DNA of 15,283 nt. Source: an uncultured Clostridia bacterium (lineage in GTDB: Bacteria > Bacillota > Clostridia > RGIG6154). The notes under the pieces were generated by a model that saw only the letters and a program-made list of their open reading frames with translations, ran no database searches and was not told the DNA's origin. Positions 6,441 through 13,182 of this stretch are shown here, piece after piece; the first letter of the stretch is position 1, and the number at the start of each line of letters is the position of its first letter. The stretch lies in assembly GCA_934457515.1 (NCBI GenBank), contig CAKSHV010000003.1, positions 1 to 15,283 on the forward strand, given 5' to 3'. Position numbers and translations under genes: made by a program.

Positions 6441-8447
6441 ATGGAATTTGCACTCATCGGAAACCAAAACTGCGGCAAAACCACCCTGTTTAATCAGCTG
6501 ACCGGAAGCAACCAGCACGTGGGCAACTTTCCGGGCGTTACGGTGGAGCAAAAAAGCGGTTTCTTAAAGAAAAACAAAGACGTATCGGTGGTAGACCTGC
6601 CGGGCATCTATTCCCTTTCGCCCTACACGGCGGAGGAAGTGGTCACCCGCGATTTTTTAATTAAAACCCCGCCCGACGCGATTATCAACATCGTAGATGC
6701 CACAAACATCGAGCGAAATCTGTATTTATCCCTGCAGGTTATGGAATTAAACATTCCCACCGTCCTTGCGTTTAACATGATGGACGAGATTCGGGCAAAC
6801 AACACCACAATACATATCAAAGAGCTGTCCGAAAGACTGGGCGTGCCGATTGTCCCCATTTCCGCCAGCAAAAACGAAGGCATTTTTGAACTGGTCGACG
6901 CGGCAATCACGGTTGCCAAAAACAAACAAAAGCCAAAGGTGCAGGATTTTTGTCAAGGCCCCATGCATGTTGCCATTCATTCCATAGCACACATTTTAGA
7001 GGAAAAAGCAAACCGCATCGGCGTACCGAAACGCTATGCCGCAACCAAAGTCATAGAAGGCGACCCGCTTACCTGCCAAAGGCTGGCACTTACCTCCTCC
7101 GAATTGCATTCGATTAACCACATTATTGAAGAAATGGAAACCGAGCTTGGCACAGACCGTGAAGCTGCCATGGCGGACATGCGCTATACGTTTATCGAAA
7201 ACGCCTGTCACGACACGGTAATAAAAGGCGGTGAAAATGTGCAGCATGCGCGCTCGGTTAAAATCGACAAGGTGCTGACCCATAAGGTGTTTGCCATTCC
7301 GATTTTCCTTTGCATTATGCTCACGGTGTTCTATTTAACATTCGGCGTTATCGGCGCATATTTAAGTGATTTGCTGTCGGCAGGCATCAACGCCGCTACC
7401 GAAACTTTGGATACCGCGCTTCGCGCAGCCGAAGTCAACGAAGCGCTGCGGTCGCTTGTGATTGACGGCGTCTGTTCCGGCATCGGCAGTGTGCTGTCGT
7501 TTCTGCCCATTATTGTAGTGCTGTTTTATTTTCTGTCCATTCTGGAGGACAGCGGATACATGGCACGCGTAGCATTTGTAATGGACAAACTGCTCCGAAA
7601 AATCGGGCTTTCGGGCAAATCATTCGTGCCCATGCTCATCGGTTTCGGCTGTTCGGTTCCCGCAATCATTGCGGCAAGAACGCTTTCGTCCCGCCGCGAC
7701 CGCGTGATGACTATATTGCTCACCCCCTTTATGTCCTGCTCGGCGAAACTTACGATTTATGCCCTGTTTACAGCCGCATTTTTCCCAAAACACGGTGCGC
7801 TCGTTATGCTTTCGCTATACGTTCTGGGCATTGTGCTCGCTGTCATTATCGGCTATTTAATGAAAAACACACTGTTCAAAGGCAATCCTGTGCCGTTTGT
7901 TTTAGAGCTCCCGTCTTATCGGTTCCCAAGCATTAAAACCACCCTGCTTTTAATGTGGGACAAGGCAAAGGATTTTATTACAAAGGCATTTACGGTTATT
8001 TTCATGGCAACCATTATCATTTGGGTTTTGCAAACCTTTGACGTGCGTTTTAACATGGTTACAAACAGTGAAAGCAGCATTCTTGCCTGCTTAAGCCGCG
8101 CCATTTCGCCGATTTTTAAACCTCTCGGCTTCAGTGACTGGAAAACAACCGCAGCGCTTATTACCGGTTTTACCGCAAAAGAAGCGGTAGTTTCGACCAT
8201 GGCAGTGTTAAACGGTGCATCGCAGCAACAGCTCCTTACCATTCTGCCCCAAACCATGACGGCGCTTTCCGCCTATTCGTTTTTGGTGTTCACCCTGCTC
8301 TACACCCCCTGTGCAGCAGCCATTGCCGCAGTGAAAAAAGAGCTTGGCGGTGCCCGCTATGCGTTTTTGGTTATGGTTTTCCAAACCGCAGTTGCTTATT
8401 TTGCCGCATTTGTAATCTATAACATCGGCAGACTGTTTTTTATCTAA
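6441..8447 (+). CDS. feoB: Ferrous iron permease FeoB
   Basis: FeoB imports Fe(II) across the cytoplasmic membrane and carries an N-terminal GTPase domain. G-protein motifs are all present: G1 GNQNCGKTT (7-15), G2 region HVGNFPGVT (26-34), G3 DLPG (52-55), G4 NMMD (112-115) and G5 SAS (about 141-143). A helical linker follows to about residue 275, then a polytopic membrane domain with the two Gate motifs. Conserved cysteines appear in GFGCSVP (401-407, Cys404) and MSCSAK (431-436, Cys433), and FTAKEAVVS lies further on. At 668 residues it is full length. AAAGGAG is 6 nt before the ATG. No feoC follows; the transcript meets hairpins at once. Confidence 0.97.
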   Translation: MEFALIGNQNCGKTTLFNQLTGSNQHVGNFPGVTVEQKSGFLKKNKDVSVVDLPGIYSLSPYTAEEVVTRDFLIKTPPDAIINIVDATNIERNLYLSLQVMELNIPTVLAFNMMDEIRANNTTIHIKELSERLGVPIVPISASKNEGIFELVDAAITVAKNKQKPKVQDFCQGPMHVAIHSIAHILEEKANRIGVPKRYAATKVIEGDPLTCQRLALTSSELHSINHIIEEMETELGTDREAAMADMRYTFIENACHDTVIKGGENVQHARSVKIDKVLTHKVFAIPIFLCIMLTVFYLTFGVIGAYLSDLLSAGINAATETLDTALRAAEVNEALRSLVIDGVCSGIGSVLSFLPIIVVLFYFLSILEDSGYMARVAFVMDKLLRKIGLSGKSFVPMLIGFGCSVPAIIAARTLSSRRDRVMTILLTPFMSCSAKLTIYALFTAAFFPKHGALVMLSLYVLGIVLAVIIGYLMKNTLFKGNPVPFVLELPSYRFPSIKTTLLLMWDKAKDFITKAFTVIFMATIIIWVLQTFDVRFNMVTNSESSILACLSRAISPIFKPLGFSDWKTTAALITGFTAKEAVVSTMAVLNGASQQQLLTILPQTMTALSAYSFLVFTLLYTPCAAAIAAVKKELGGARYAFLVMVFQTAVAYFAAFVIYNIGRLFFI

Positions 8448-8471
8448 AGTCGAAACTCTGCCACAAAAAAC

Positions 8472-8496
8472 CGGGCGGCATCTGCACCGCCGCCCG
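8472..8496 (-). terminator. GC-rich hairpin, terminator-like on the minus strand
   Basis: An 8-bp stem CGGGCGGC / GCCGCCCG with a 9-nt loop. Read on the minus strand the stem is followed by a T6 run (plus-strand A run at 8465-8470), the form of an intrinsic terminator. On the plus strand no T run follows. It would stop transcription entering feoB antisense, for instance from the region where a minus-strand gene remnant may lie. Confidence 0.6.
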
Positions 8497-8509
8497 ATAC
8501 CTATTATCT

Positions 8510-8536
8510 GAAAAAGCACCCTAAGGGTGCTTTTTC
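8510..8536. terminator. Intrinsic terminator after feoB (symmetric)
   Basis: GAAAAAGCACCC (8510-8521) pairs perfectly with GGGTGCTTTTTC (8525-8536) around the loop TAA, a 12-bp stem with a T5 tail inside the right arm. The A5 and T5 flanks make it usable from both sides. It lies about 60 bp beyond the feoB stop. Confidence 0.85.
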
Positions 8537-8537
8537 A

Positions 8538-8728
8538 TTATTCCTTTTTCTGCCGCCGCGCACCGTATATGCCAAAGGCAATAAGCATTGCAAGCCGGGG
8601 TTTTCCTTTAAGGGTATGGTAACTGTTCCATAACCTTCGATGGTTTTGTTGTTCAATTGCTTTAAAACCGTTTCAGCCTCCTTTTGGTCGTCCGCAAAAT
8701 CCGTCTTTTTAAATCCGCCTTTCTTTTG
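8538..8728 (-). pseudogene. Possible decayed 3' end of an unrecognised minus-strand gene
   Basis: One minus-strand frame is open from 8728 without a start codon and gives a protein-like stretch including KEAETVLKQLNNKTIEGYG, then IPLKENPG. If the frame is shifted by one base around the C run near 8597-8600, it continues as LAMLIAFGIYGARRQKKE and stops at 8538-8540, just before the hairpin. That end looks like a short hydrophobic helix with a basic tail, as in membrane- or wall-anchored proteins. No start codon, ribosome site or full-length frame exists, and I do not recognise the family. Apart from this, the hairpins at 8472-8536 and the promoter near 8812, I see no content in 8448-8878. Chance reading is possible. 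Confidence 0.28.
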
Positions 8729-8811
8729 TTATAATATATTTTAAAAACGTCAATATATTTCCCATTTTATTTTGCGCAAAAAGTCTGTCGCCTTTTTTCT
8801 GCAAAAAAGTG

Positions 8812-8840
8812 TGTACAAACAGCAAATTTTATGGTAGAAT
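8812..8840 (+). promoter_or_regulatory. Promoter of the divIVA-like operon
   Basis: A -35-like TGTACA (8812-8817) and a -10 TAGAAT (8835-8840) are separated by 17 nt, and the -10 is extended by TGG immediately upstream. Start is expected near 8847, about 30 nt before the gene. A second, weaker candidate is an extended -10 TGTTATAAT at 8727-8735 without a clear -35. Confidence 0.6.
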
Positions 8841-8878
8841 AAAAGTATATATAATGTTTTTTACAGAGGTGGATAAAA

Positions 8879-9394
8879 ATGGAACAGAAAAAGCTATTCC
8901 GCACACGCCTGTTCGGCTACAAAAAAAGCGATGTGCACAGCTATCTTTTAACCTTCAGCGAAAAAAACCAGGACAAATTAAACGAGCAGTATGATAAGCA
9001 AGACGCGCTTGTGAAAGAAAACCATGCCTTAAAGCAACAAAACGAGGCATACGCCGCGCGGATCGCCGACTTTGAACAGCGCCTGAAAGATTTCGAGGAG
9101 AAAAAAGGACTGATAAACAACGCCATTTTGTCTGCCGAAAAACGGGCAAACGAGGTGATGGACGAGGCGCTTGCCGAGGCGAACAAACGCAAGACCGACA
9201 TTGAAACGGACATCGCTCATTCCGCCATGATTTTAAAGAAAATGAATGCGGAAATTAAATATTTAAAGGAAAACGTGATGGATTCCATGCACAAATACCA
9301 AAAAGAACTGGACGATTTCATCAGCGTGACCGATAAAGAGGCAAAGGAAGCCGAAAAAATACAGGGCGAAAAGACACCCGAAACGGAGGAATAG
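8879..9394 (+). CDS. DivIVA-like coiled-coil protein
   Basis: A 171-residue cytoplasmic protein with a DivIVA/GpsB-type N-terminus: FRTRLFGYKKSDVHSYLLTF at about residues 7-26, the membrane-binding lead of the family. Long coiled coil follows at about 28-75 and 80-145, rich in Glu, Lys and Ala, with an acidic tail ending in TPETEE. DivIVA proteins mark division sites and poles or recruit division and wall factors. Which of these roles this copy has cannot be told; it is shorter than typical pole-marking DivIVA and may be one of several paralogues. AGAGGTGG lies 6 nt before ATG 8879. It is the first gene of a four-gene run, and its end holds the ribosome site of the next gene, 3 nt away. Confidence 0.85.
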   Translation: MEQKKLFRTRLFGYKKSDVHSYLLTFSEKNQDKLNEQYDKQDALVKENHALKQQNEAYAARIADFEQRLKDFEEKKGLINNAILSAEKRANEVMDEALAEANKRKTDIETDIAHSAMILKKMNAEIKYLKENVMDSMHKYQKELDDFISVTDKEAKEAEKIQGEKTPETEE

Positions 9395-9397
9395 ACT

Positions 9398-9877
9398 ATG
9401 CGAGACATTATAAAAATTTTGGAAAAAGACGGACGGGCGACACCCGAACAGATTGCAAAAACCTTAAACCGCGATGTGGATGAGGTAAAAAGCATTATTA
9501 AAAAATTGGAGGACGAAAAAATCATTGCAAGCTACAAAGCAGTGATTAACTGGGAAAAGGTGGACAGCGACCTGGTGGTTGCCATCATCGAAGTGAAAAT
9601 CACCCCGCAAATCGGCAAGGGCTTTGACCGCGTTGCCTCGCGGATTTACCAGTTCCCCGAAGTTAAAAGCGTGTACCTCATGTCGGGCAGCTACGACCTT
9701 TCCATCAACATCGAGGGCAAAACGGTGCGTGAAATTGCACGGTTCGTCAGCGAAAAGCTGGCGCCCATCGAGTGCGTTATCTCCACTGCAACCCACTTTG
9801 TTTTGAAAAAATATAAAGACGGCGGCGTTATTTTAACCGACGGCATGAAAGACGACAGAGAGGTGATTACCCTTTGA
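9398..9877 (+). CDS. Lrp/AsnC-family transcriptional regulator
   Basis: A 159-residue regulator with an N-terminal winged helix-turn-helix (about 3-48, with ATPEQIAKTLNRDVDEVKSI as the core) and a C-terminal RAM/ACT-like ligand-binding domain (about 58-140, including YLMSGSYDLS at 93-102). Family members are amino-acid-sensing dimers or octamers. GGAGG (9385-9389) inside the previous gene is 8 nt upstream of the ATG. Its stop overlaps the start of an aminotransferase, so it probably controls that gene or responds to its substrate; this is inferred from position. No operator could be assigned. Confidence 0.92.
   Translation: MRDIIKILEKDGRATPEQIAKTLNRDVDEVKSIIKKLEDEKIIASYKAVINWEKVDSDLVVAIIEVKITPQIGKGFDRVASRIYQFPEVKSVYLMSGSYDLSINIEGKTVREIARFVSEKLAPIECVISTATHFVLKKYKDGGVILTDGMKDDREVITL
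9858..9864 (+). promoter_or_regulatory. Ribosome binding site that fixes a TTG start for the aminotransferase
   Basis: AGAGGTG lies inside the end of the Lrp-type gene, 9 nt before TTG 9874. The first in-frame ATG is 28 codons later, after the conserved opening of the enzyme, so TTG is the credible start. Confidence 0.75.
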
Positions 9878-11040
9878 GTTTTTCATTTAGCATATCCCCG
9901 ATTGTAACCGACATTAAACCCTCGGGAATCCGAAAATTCTTCGATTTGGTGGGTGAAATGGACGGTGCGATTTCGCTTGGCATCGGCGAACCCGATTTTG
10001 TAACGCCCTGGCACATTCGTGACGCGGGCATATCGTCTTTGGAAAAAGGACAAACCTACTACACGGCAAATGCAGGCTTAATGCCGCTGAGAAAAGAAAT
10101 CTGCAACTATTTTGAGCGGCGCTTTCATTTATCTTACAATGAAAAAAACGTGCTGGTCACGGTGGGCGGCAGCGAAGCCATTGACCTTTGCATTCGCGCG
10201 CTCATTACAGAGGGCGACGAGGTTTTAATTCCCGAACCGTCCTTTGTGTGCTACGAGCCCTGCGTCCGCCTGGCGCACGGCACGCCTGTTCCGATTGTAA
10301 CCGAAGAAAAAGACGGGTTTATTTTAACCCCCGAAAAATTAAAAGAAAAAATCACCCCGCGCACCAAGCTTTTGGTGCTGCCCTTTCCCAACAACCCGAC
10401 CGGGGCAATTATGACAAGGGGCCAGCTGCAGGCGATTGCCGATGTTTTGAAAGATACAAACATCGCCGTCCTGTCGGACGAGATTTATGCCGAGCTGACC
10501 TATTCCGAAAAGCATTGCTCCATCGCCAACATCGACGGCATGAAAGAACGCACGGTTATCGTCAGCGGTTTTTCCAAAAGCTATGCCATGACCGGCTGGC
10601 GCTTAGGCTATGCCATAGGTGACGCGGCACTGATTAAAGCGATGACGAAAATTCACCAGTTTGCCATTATGTCTTCCCCCACCACAAGCCAGTATGCCGC
10701 AATCGAGGCATTAAAGCACGGCGACGAAGACATTGAGGAAATGGCAGCCGAATACAACAGCCGCCGCCGCATTTTAATCGACCGGCTAAACGGCATGGGA
10801 CTTCATTGTTTTGAGGCACGCGGCGCGTTTTACGTGTTCCCCTCCATTCAGTCCACAGGGCTCAGCTCGGAGGAATTCTGCAAACAGCTTTTGGAAAAGA
10901 AAAAGGTTGCCGTTATCCCCGGAAATGCGTTCGGCGCCTCGGGCGAGGGGCATGTGCGCATATCATATGCCTACTCGATTGAAACCATAAACAAGGCGCT
11001 GGACAAAATGGAAGAATTTTTACAAGAGCTTCGCTCGTAA
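9874..11040 (+). CDS. Class I/II pyridoxal-phosphate aminotransferase, TTG start
   Basis: A 388-residue fold-type I aminotransferase, probably acting on aromatic or other bulky amino acids, as in the PatA/AraT-like group; the exact substrate is uncertain. It begins with the conserved lead DIKPSGIRKFFDL (about 14-26) and SLGIGEPDFVTPWHI. It has NNPTGA (173-178) and the PLP lysine Lys235 in SGFSKSYAMTGWRLGY. The substrate-carboxylate arginine is probably in HVRISYAYS near the C-terminus. The TTG start overlaps the TGA of the upstream Lrp gene (TTGA), pointing to translational coupling. A regulator of amino-acid metabolism directly coupled to an aminotransferase is a sensible pair. It ends 17 nt before the next gene. 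Confidence 0.93.
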   Translation: MSFSFSISPIVTDIKPSGIRKFFDLVGEMDGAISLGIGEPDFVTPWHIRDAGISSLEKGQTYYTANAGLMPLRKEICNYFERRFHLSYNEKNVLVTVGGSEAIDLCIRALITEGDEVLIPEPSFVCYEPCVRLAHGTPVPIVTEEKDGFILTPEKLKEKITPRTKLLVLPFPNNPTGAIMTRGQLQAIADVLKDTNIAVLSDEIYAELTYSEKHCSIANIDGMKERTVIVSGFSKSYAMTGWRLGYAIGDAALIKAMTKIHQFAIMSSPTTSQYAAIEALKHGDEDIEEMAAEYNSRRRILIDRLNGMGLHCFEARGAFYVFPSIQSTGLSSEEFCKQLLEKKKVAVIPGNAFGASGEGHVRISYAYSIETINKALDKMEEFLQELRS

Positions 11041-11057
11041 AAGGAGATAATATAGCA

Positions 11058-11948
11058 ATGACGGCTGCAGTGATTGATTTAGGCTCGAATTCCGTCCGCA
11101 TGGGCATTTATGAAAAAAAGAATGACAGCGTGCAAACAATTGAAGAAATGCGCTTTCCGGTCCGCCTAAGCGAGGGATTATCTACAGATAATAAATTAAA
11201 GCCTCCCGCCATGGCGCGCACTCTTGCGGCACTTTTGGAAATGCGCAAGGCAATCGACCGTTATCCGAAAATTGCGGTAAAATGCGTTGCAACCGAGGCA
11301 ATGCGCCGCGCCGAAAACGCCGAGCTGTTCCGCAAAACCGTTCTGGAAACCACCGATATAAACATTGAAATCATCGGCGGCGAGCAGGAAACGCGGTTTG
11401 GGCTTTGGGCGGCAAGGCAGTCCGCCGGGTGCGATGATTTTTACATGTTGGACACGGGCGGCGGCAGCTTCGAGCTTGCCCTTTGCGAAAATGGCGAATT
11501 AAAATCGCACATCTGCCTGCCCTACGGCGCGGTTGTGCTGACCGATACCTTTCACCCCGACGAGAACGGAACGGCTAACATTTCGGCATTTATGAACAAA
11601 ACCCTTGCCGAATACCCCTGGATTCAAAAGAATAACTATCCGATTGTTCTGCTCGGCGGTTCCAACCGCATGATCGGCAAGCTGTATAAAAGCGTTACGA
11701 CCGATAAGGAGTTAGACGGCGTTCGGATTCCCGTCCCCGAAGTGAAAAAAATCATGCAGACCGTAATCAGTATGCCGCAGCAAGAGCGCATAAATCTGGT
11801 CGGCATGGAGAAAAACCGCATTGACATTATCACGGCGGGGCTTGCGCCCCTTACGGCGCTGATTGAAAAAACCGACTCGCACACCCTAATCATCAGCACC
11901 AAAAGCATCCGCGACGGCATTGCGAACGAATTATTATCAAATAAATAG
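11058..11948 (+). CDS. Ppx/GppA-family phosphatase (exopolyphosphatase or pppGpp phosphatase)
   Basis: A 296-residue protein of the Ppx/GppA group in the ASKHA superfamily, which removes terminal phosphates from polyphosphate or converts pppGpp to ppGpp. Motifs: phosphate loop IDLGSNSVRM (6-15), CVATEAMRRAENA (about 76-88), IIGGEQETRFGL (105-116, with a catalytic Glu expected at about 111) and LDTGGGSFELAL (131-142). It consists only of the catalytic two-lobe core; the C-terminal HD-like extension of the long Ppx enzymes is absent. Polyphosphate and pppGpp specificity cannot be separated from sequence alone. AAGGAG (11041-11046) is 11 nt before the ATG, slightly far but the only candidate. 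It is the last gene of the run and is followed at once by a terminator. Confidence 0.92.
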   Translation: MTAAVIDLGSNSVRMGIYEKKNDSVQTIEEMRFPVRLSEGLSTDNKLKPPAMARTLAALLEMRKAIDRYPKIAVKCVATEAMRRAENAELFRKTVLETTDINIEIIGGEQETRFGLWAARQSAGCDDFYMLDTGGGSFELALCENGELKSHICLPYGAVVLTDTFHPDENGTANISAFMNKTLAEYPWIQKNNYPIVLLGGSNRMIGKLYKSVTTDKELDGVRIPVPEVKKIMQTVISMPQQERINLVGMEKNRIDIITAGLAPLTALIEKTDSHTLIISTKSIRDGIANELLSNK

Positions 11949-11951
11949 TAA

Positions 11952-11979
11952 AAAATCCCCCGAATTTTCGGGGGATTTT
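11952..11979 (+). terminator. Intrinsic terminator of the divIVA-like/lrp/aminotransferase/ppx run
   Basis: AAAATCCCCCG (11952-11962) pairs with CGGGGGATTTT (11969-11979) around AATTTT, an 11-bp stem whose inner A and T can also pair. T tracts on both strands make it potentially bidirectional. It starts 4 nt after the ppx-like stop. Confidence 0.9.
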
Positions 11980-11994
11980 CTTTATACAAAAGCA

Positions 11995-12014
11995 CCCGCC
12001 GAACATTCGGCGGG
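11995..12014 (-). terminator. Terminator of the DUF3048 lipoprotein gene
   Basis: CCCGCCGAA (11995-12003) and TTCGGCGGG (12006-12014) form a 9-bp stem with a 2-nt spacer, in practice a 4-nt loop after fraying. On the minus strand it is followed by TGCTTTTG, a weak T tract. It lies 13 nt beyond the lipoprotein stop, and the stronger hairpin at 11952-11979 can back it up. Confidence 0.7.
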
Positions 12015-12026
12015 CTAATTTAAATT

Positions 12027-13034
12027 TTATTTAATTTCATATCCCGCATACTGCGGTGCAATTTCAATATATGTGTTTCCGGGATTTACGGTAAGCGGTT
12101 TGCCGTCCTTGGTGGTGTAAACCGTTTTTGCCGAGCGGTCGGCTTTCGACCAGTTGATTTCAACCGCCTTGCCCTCGGACAGGTAATAGCCTGTTCCGCT
12201 GCCGACATTTTTCAAATCCTGCCGCGTGGCGTTAATACCGTCGTTCAGCGGCACATTTGTTAAGGTGTAGACGATAATATTTTTCGCCGTCAACGCGTTC
12301 CCGGTCTGAGACATGTGGTAGCTGCCGTTTACATACCGCTCATACAGGCGGGTTTCGGGATTGTATTTAAACGCAACCTTGTAGAAGTTGGCAAACGGAA
12401 TGGAAAGCTCCGTGCCGCTTTCGCCCTCGGGCACAGCGTCCTCTTTTTCGTAGGTTAAAAGCTGAACGTCGGTTGTGCGGCGATAACCCTTTTTGTCCGC
12501 AAGCTCGGATACGCGGTTTAAGCCGGTGTATAAGTTGTGCCAGGTGTGGTCATAGGTGTTGTCACGCCAGAAAATCTTTTCGGTTAAACCGTTAATGTTG
12601 TTCACCCCGCGGGACGATATTTCGGATGCCGCCTTGTTGCTCCATCCGGCGTGTACATAAATCGCGTCGTTTTCCAAAGCATAGTCTAAAAAGTAGTGGC
12701 GGGACGAGCGGATAGGTCCGATTTTTTCAAGCGACGCGTCTTTAAACAGCGCCATAAACCGCGTTGCCGATCCCTCGACCACAATTTCATACACCAAATA
12801 GGCACTCTCTAATCCCAGCTGCGGGCGGGAATGCTGATTGTCGTTATCTATCATAACCGCAATCGGACGAAAATCCGACTGCATGCTTTCGTAAAACGCA
12901 TTCTCTTTTGTTTCGGGCACTTTTTCCTCGGCTTTGGGTTCTTCGGCTTTCGGTTCTTCTTTCTTCCCGCACGCGGAAACCGAAAGCACCATAAGCCCTG
13001 CTAAAATGATTGCTGTTATTTTTTTAAAATTCAA
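12027..13034 (-). CDS. DUF3048 (YerB-like) lipoprotein, probable TTG start
   Basis: A predicted lipoprotein of 335 residues. From TTG 13034 the signal peptide reads MNFKKITAIILAGLMVLSVS and then Ala-Cys, giving lipobox VSAC with the lipidated Cys at 22. An acidic linker repeats KAEEPKAEE (about 28-36). The two DUF3048 parts follow: the N-terminal domain with RPIAVMIDND and QLGLESAYLVYE, then GPIRSSRHYF and YVHAGWSN, and a C-terminal domain rich in beta strand ending near NTYIEIAPQYAG. The function of DUF3048 is unknown. I prefer TTG 13034 because GAGGGAG sits 5 nt upstream. ATG 13058 would add 8 residues before the signal peptide and lacks a ribosome site. The open frame extends further to 13235 but would overlap the terminator and htpG. 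Confidence 0.88.
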   Translation of the reverse strand: MNFKKITAIILAGLMVLSVSACGKKEEPKAEEPKAEEKVPETKENAFYESMQSDFRPIAVMIDNDNQHSRPQLGLESAYLVYEIVVEGSATRFMALFKDASLEKIGPIRSSRHYFLDYALENDAIYVHAGWSNKAASEISSRGVNNINGLTEKIFWRDNTYDHTWHNLYTGLNRVSELADKKGYRRTTDVQLLTYEKEDAVPEGESGTELSIPFANFYKVAFKYNPETRLYERYVNGSYHMSQTGNALTAKNIIVYTLTNVPLNDGINATRQDLKNVGSGTGYYLSEGKAVEINWSKADRSAKTVYTTKDGKPLTVNPGNTYIEIAPQYAGYEIK

Positions 13035-13039
13035 AATTG

Positions 13040-13046
13040 CTCCCTC
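13040..13046 (-). promoter_or_regulatory. Ribosome binding site that favours the TTG start of the DUF3048 gene
   Basis: GAGGGAG on the minus strand ends 5 nt before TTG 13034. The competing ATG at 13058 is preceded by sequence with no Shine-Dalgarno match. The TTG start also puts two lysines and then a hydrophobic run at the usual distance for a lipoprotein signal peptide. Confidence 0.6.
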
Positions 13047-13074
13047 GTTTCTGTCCATATTCTGTCTGCTTTTC

Positions 13075-13103
13075 AGTATACCACCTTTCCCCGCACAAGT
13101 CAA
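13075..13103 (-). promoter_or_regulatory. Promoter of the DUF3048 lipoprotein gene
   Basis: On the minus strand -35 TTGACT (13103-13098) and -10 TATACT (13080-13075) are 17 nt apart, each one base from consensus. Start is expected near 13068. The -35 sits right where the htpG terminator's T tract ends. Confidence 0.8.
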
Positions 13104-13107
13104 ACAA

Positions 13108-13142
13108 AAAGGCTGTAAAAATGAAAAATTTTTACAGCCTTT
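13108..13142 (-). terminator. Intrinsic terminator of htpG
   Basis: Arms of 15 bp, AAAGGCTGTAAAAAT (13108-13122) and ATTTTTACAGCCTTT (13128-13142), pair perfectly around a 5-nt loop. On the minus strand the stem runs into TTTTTGTTTG. It begins 40 nt beyond the htpG stop and separates htpG from the lipoprotein gene. Confidence 0.88.
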
Positions 13143-13182
13143 AGCGTGTCGGCAAAGCCTATCCGCTTTGCCGATTTTAAAA

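Noticed and set aside
8709..8760. Minus-strand promoter TTGACG (8753-8748) with TATAAC (8733-8728) for the gene remnant
   Set aside because: The spacer is only 14 nt, too short for a sigma-A promoter, and no start codon follows in a usable frame.
11941..12020. Riboswitch or small RNA between the Ppx-like and DUF3048 genes
   Set aside because: The interval is fully explained by two convergent terminators.
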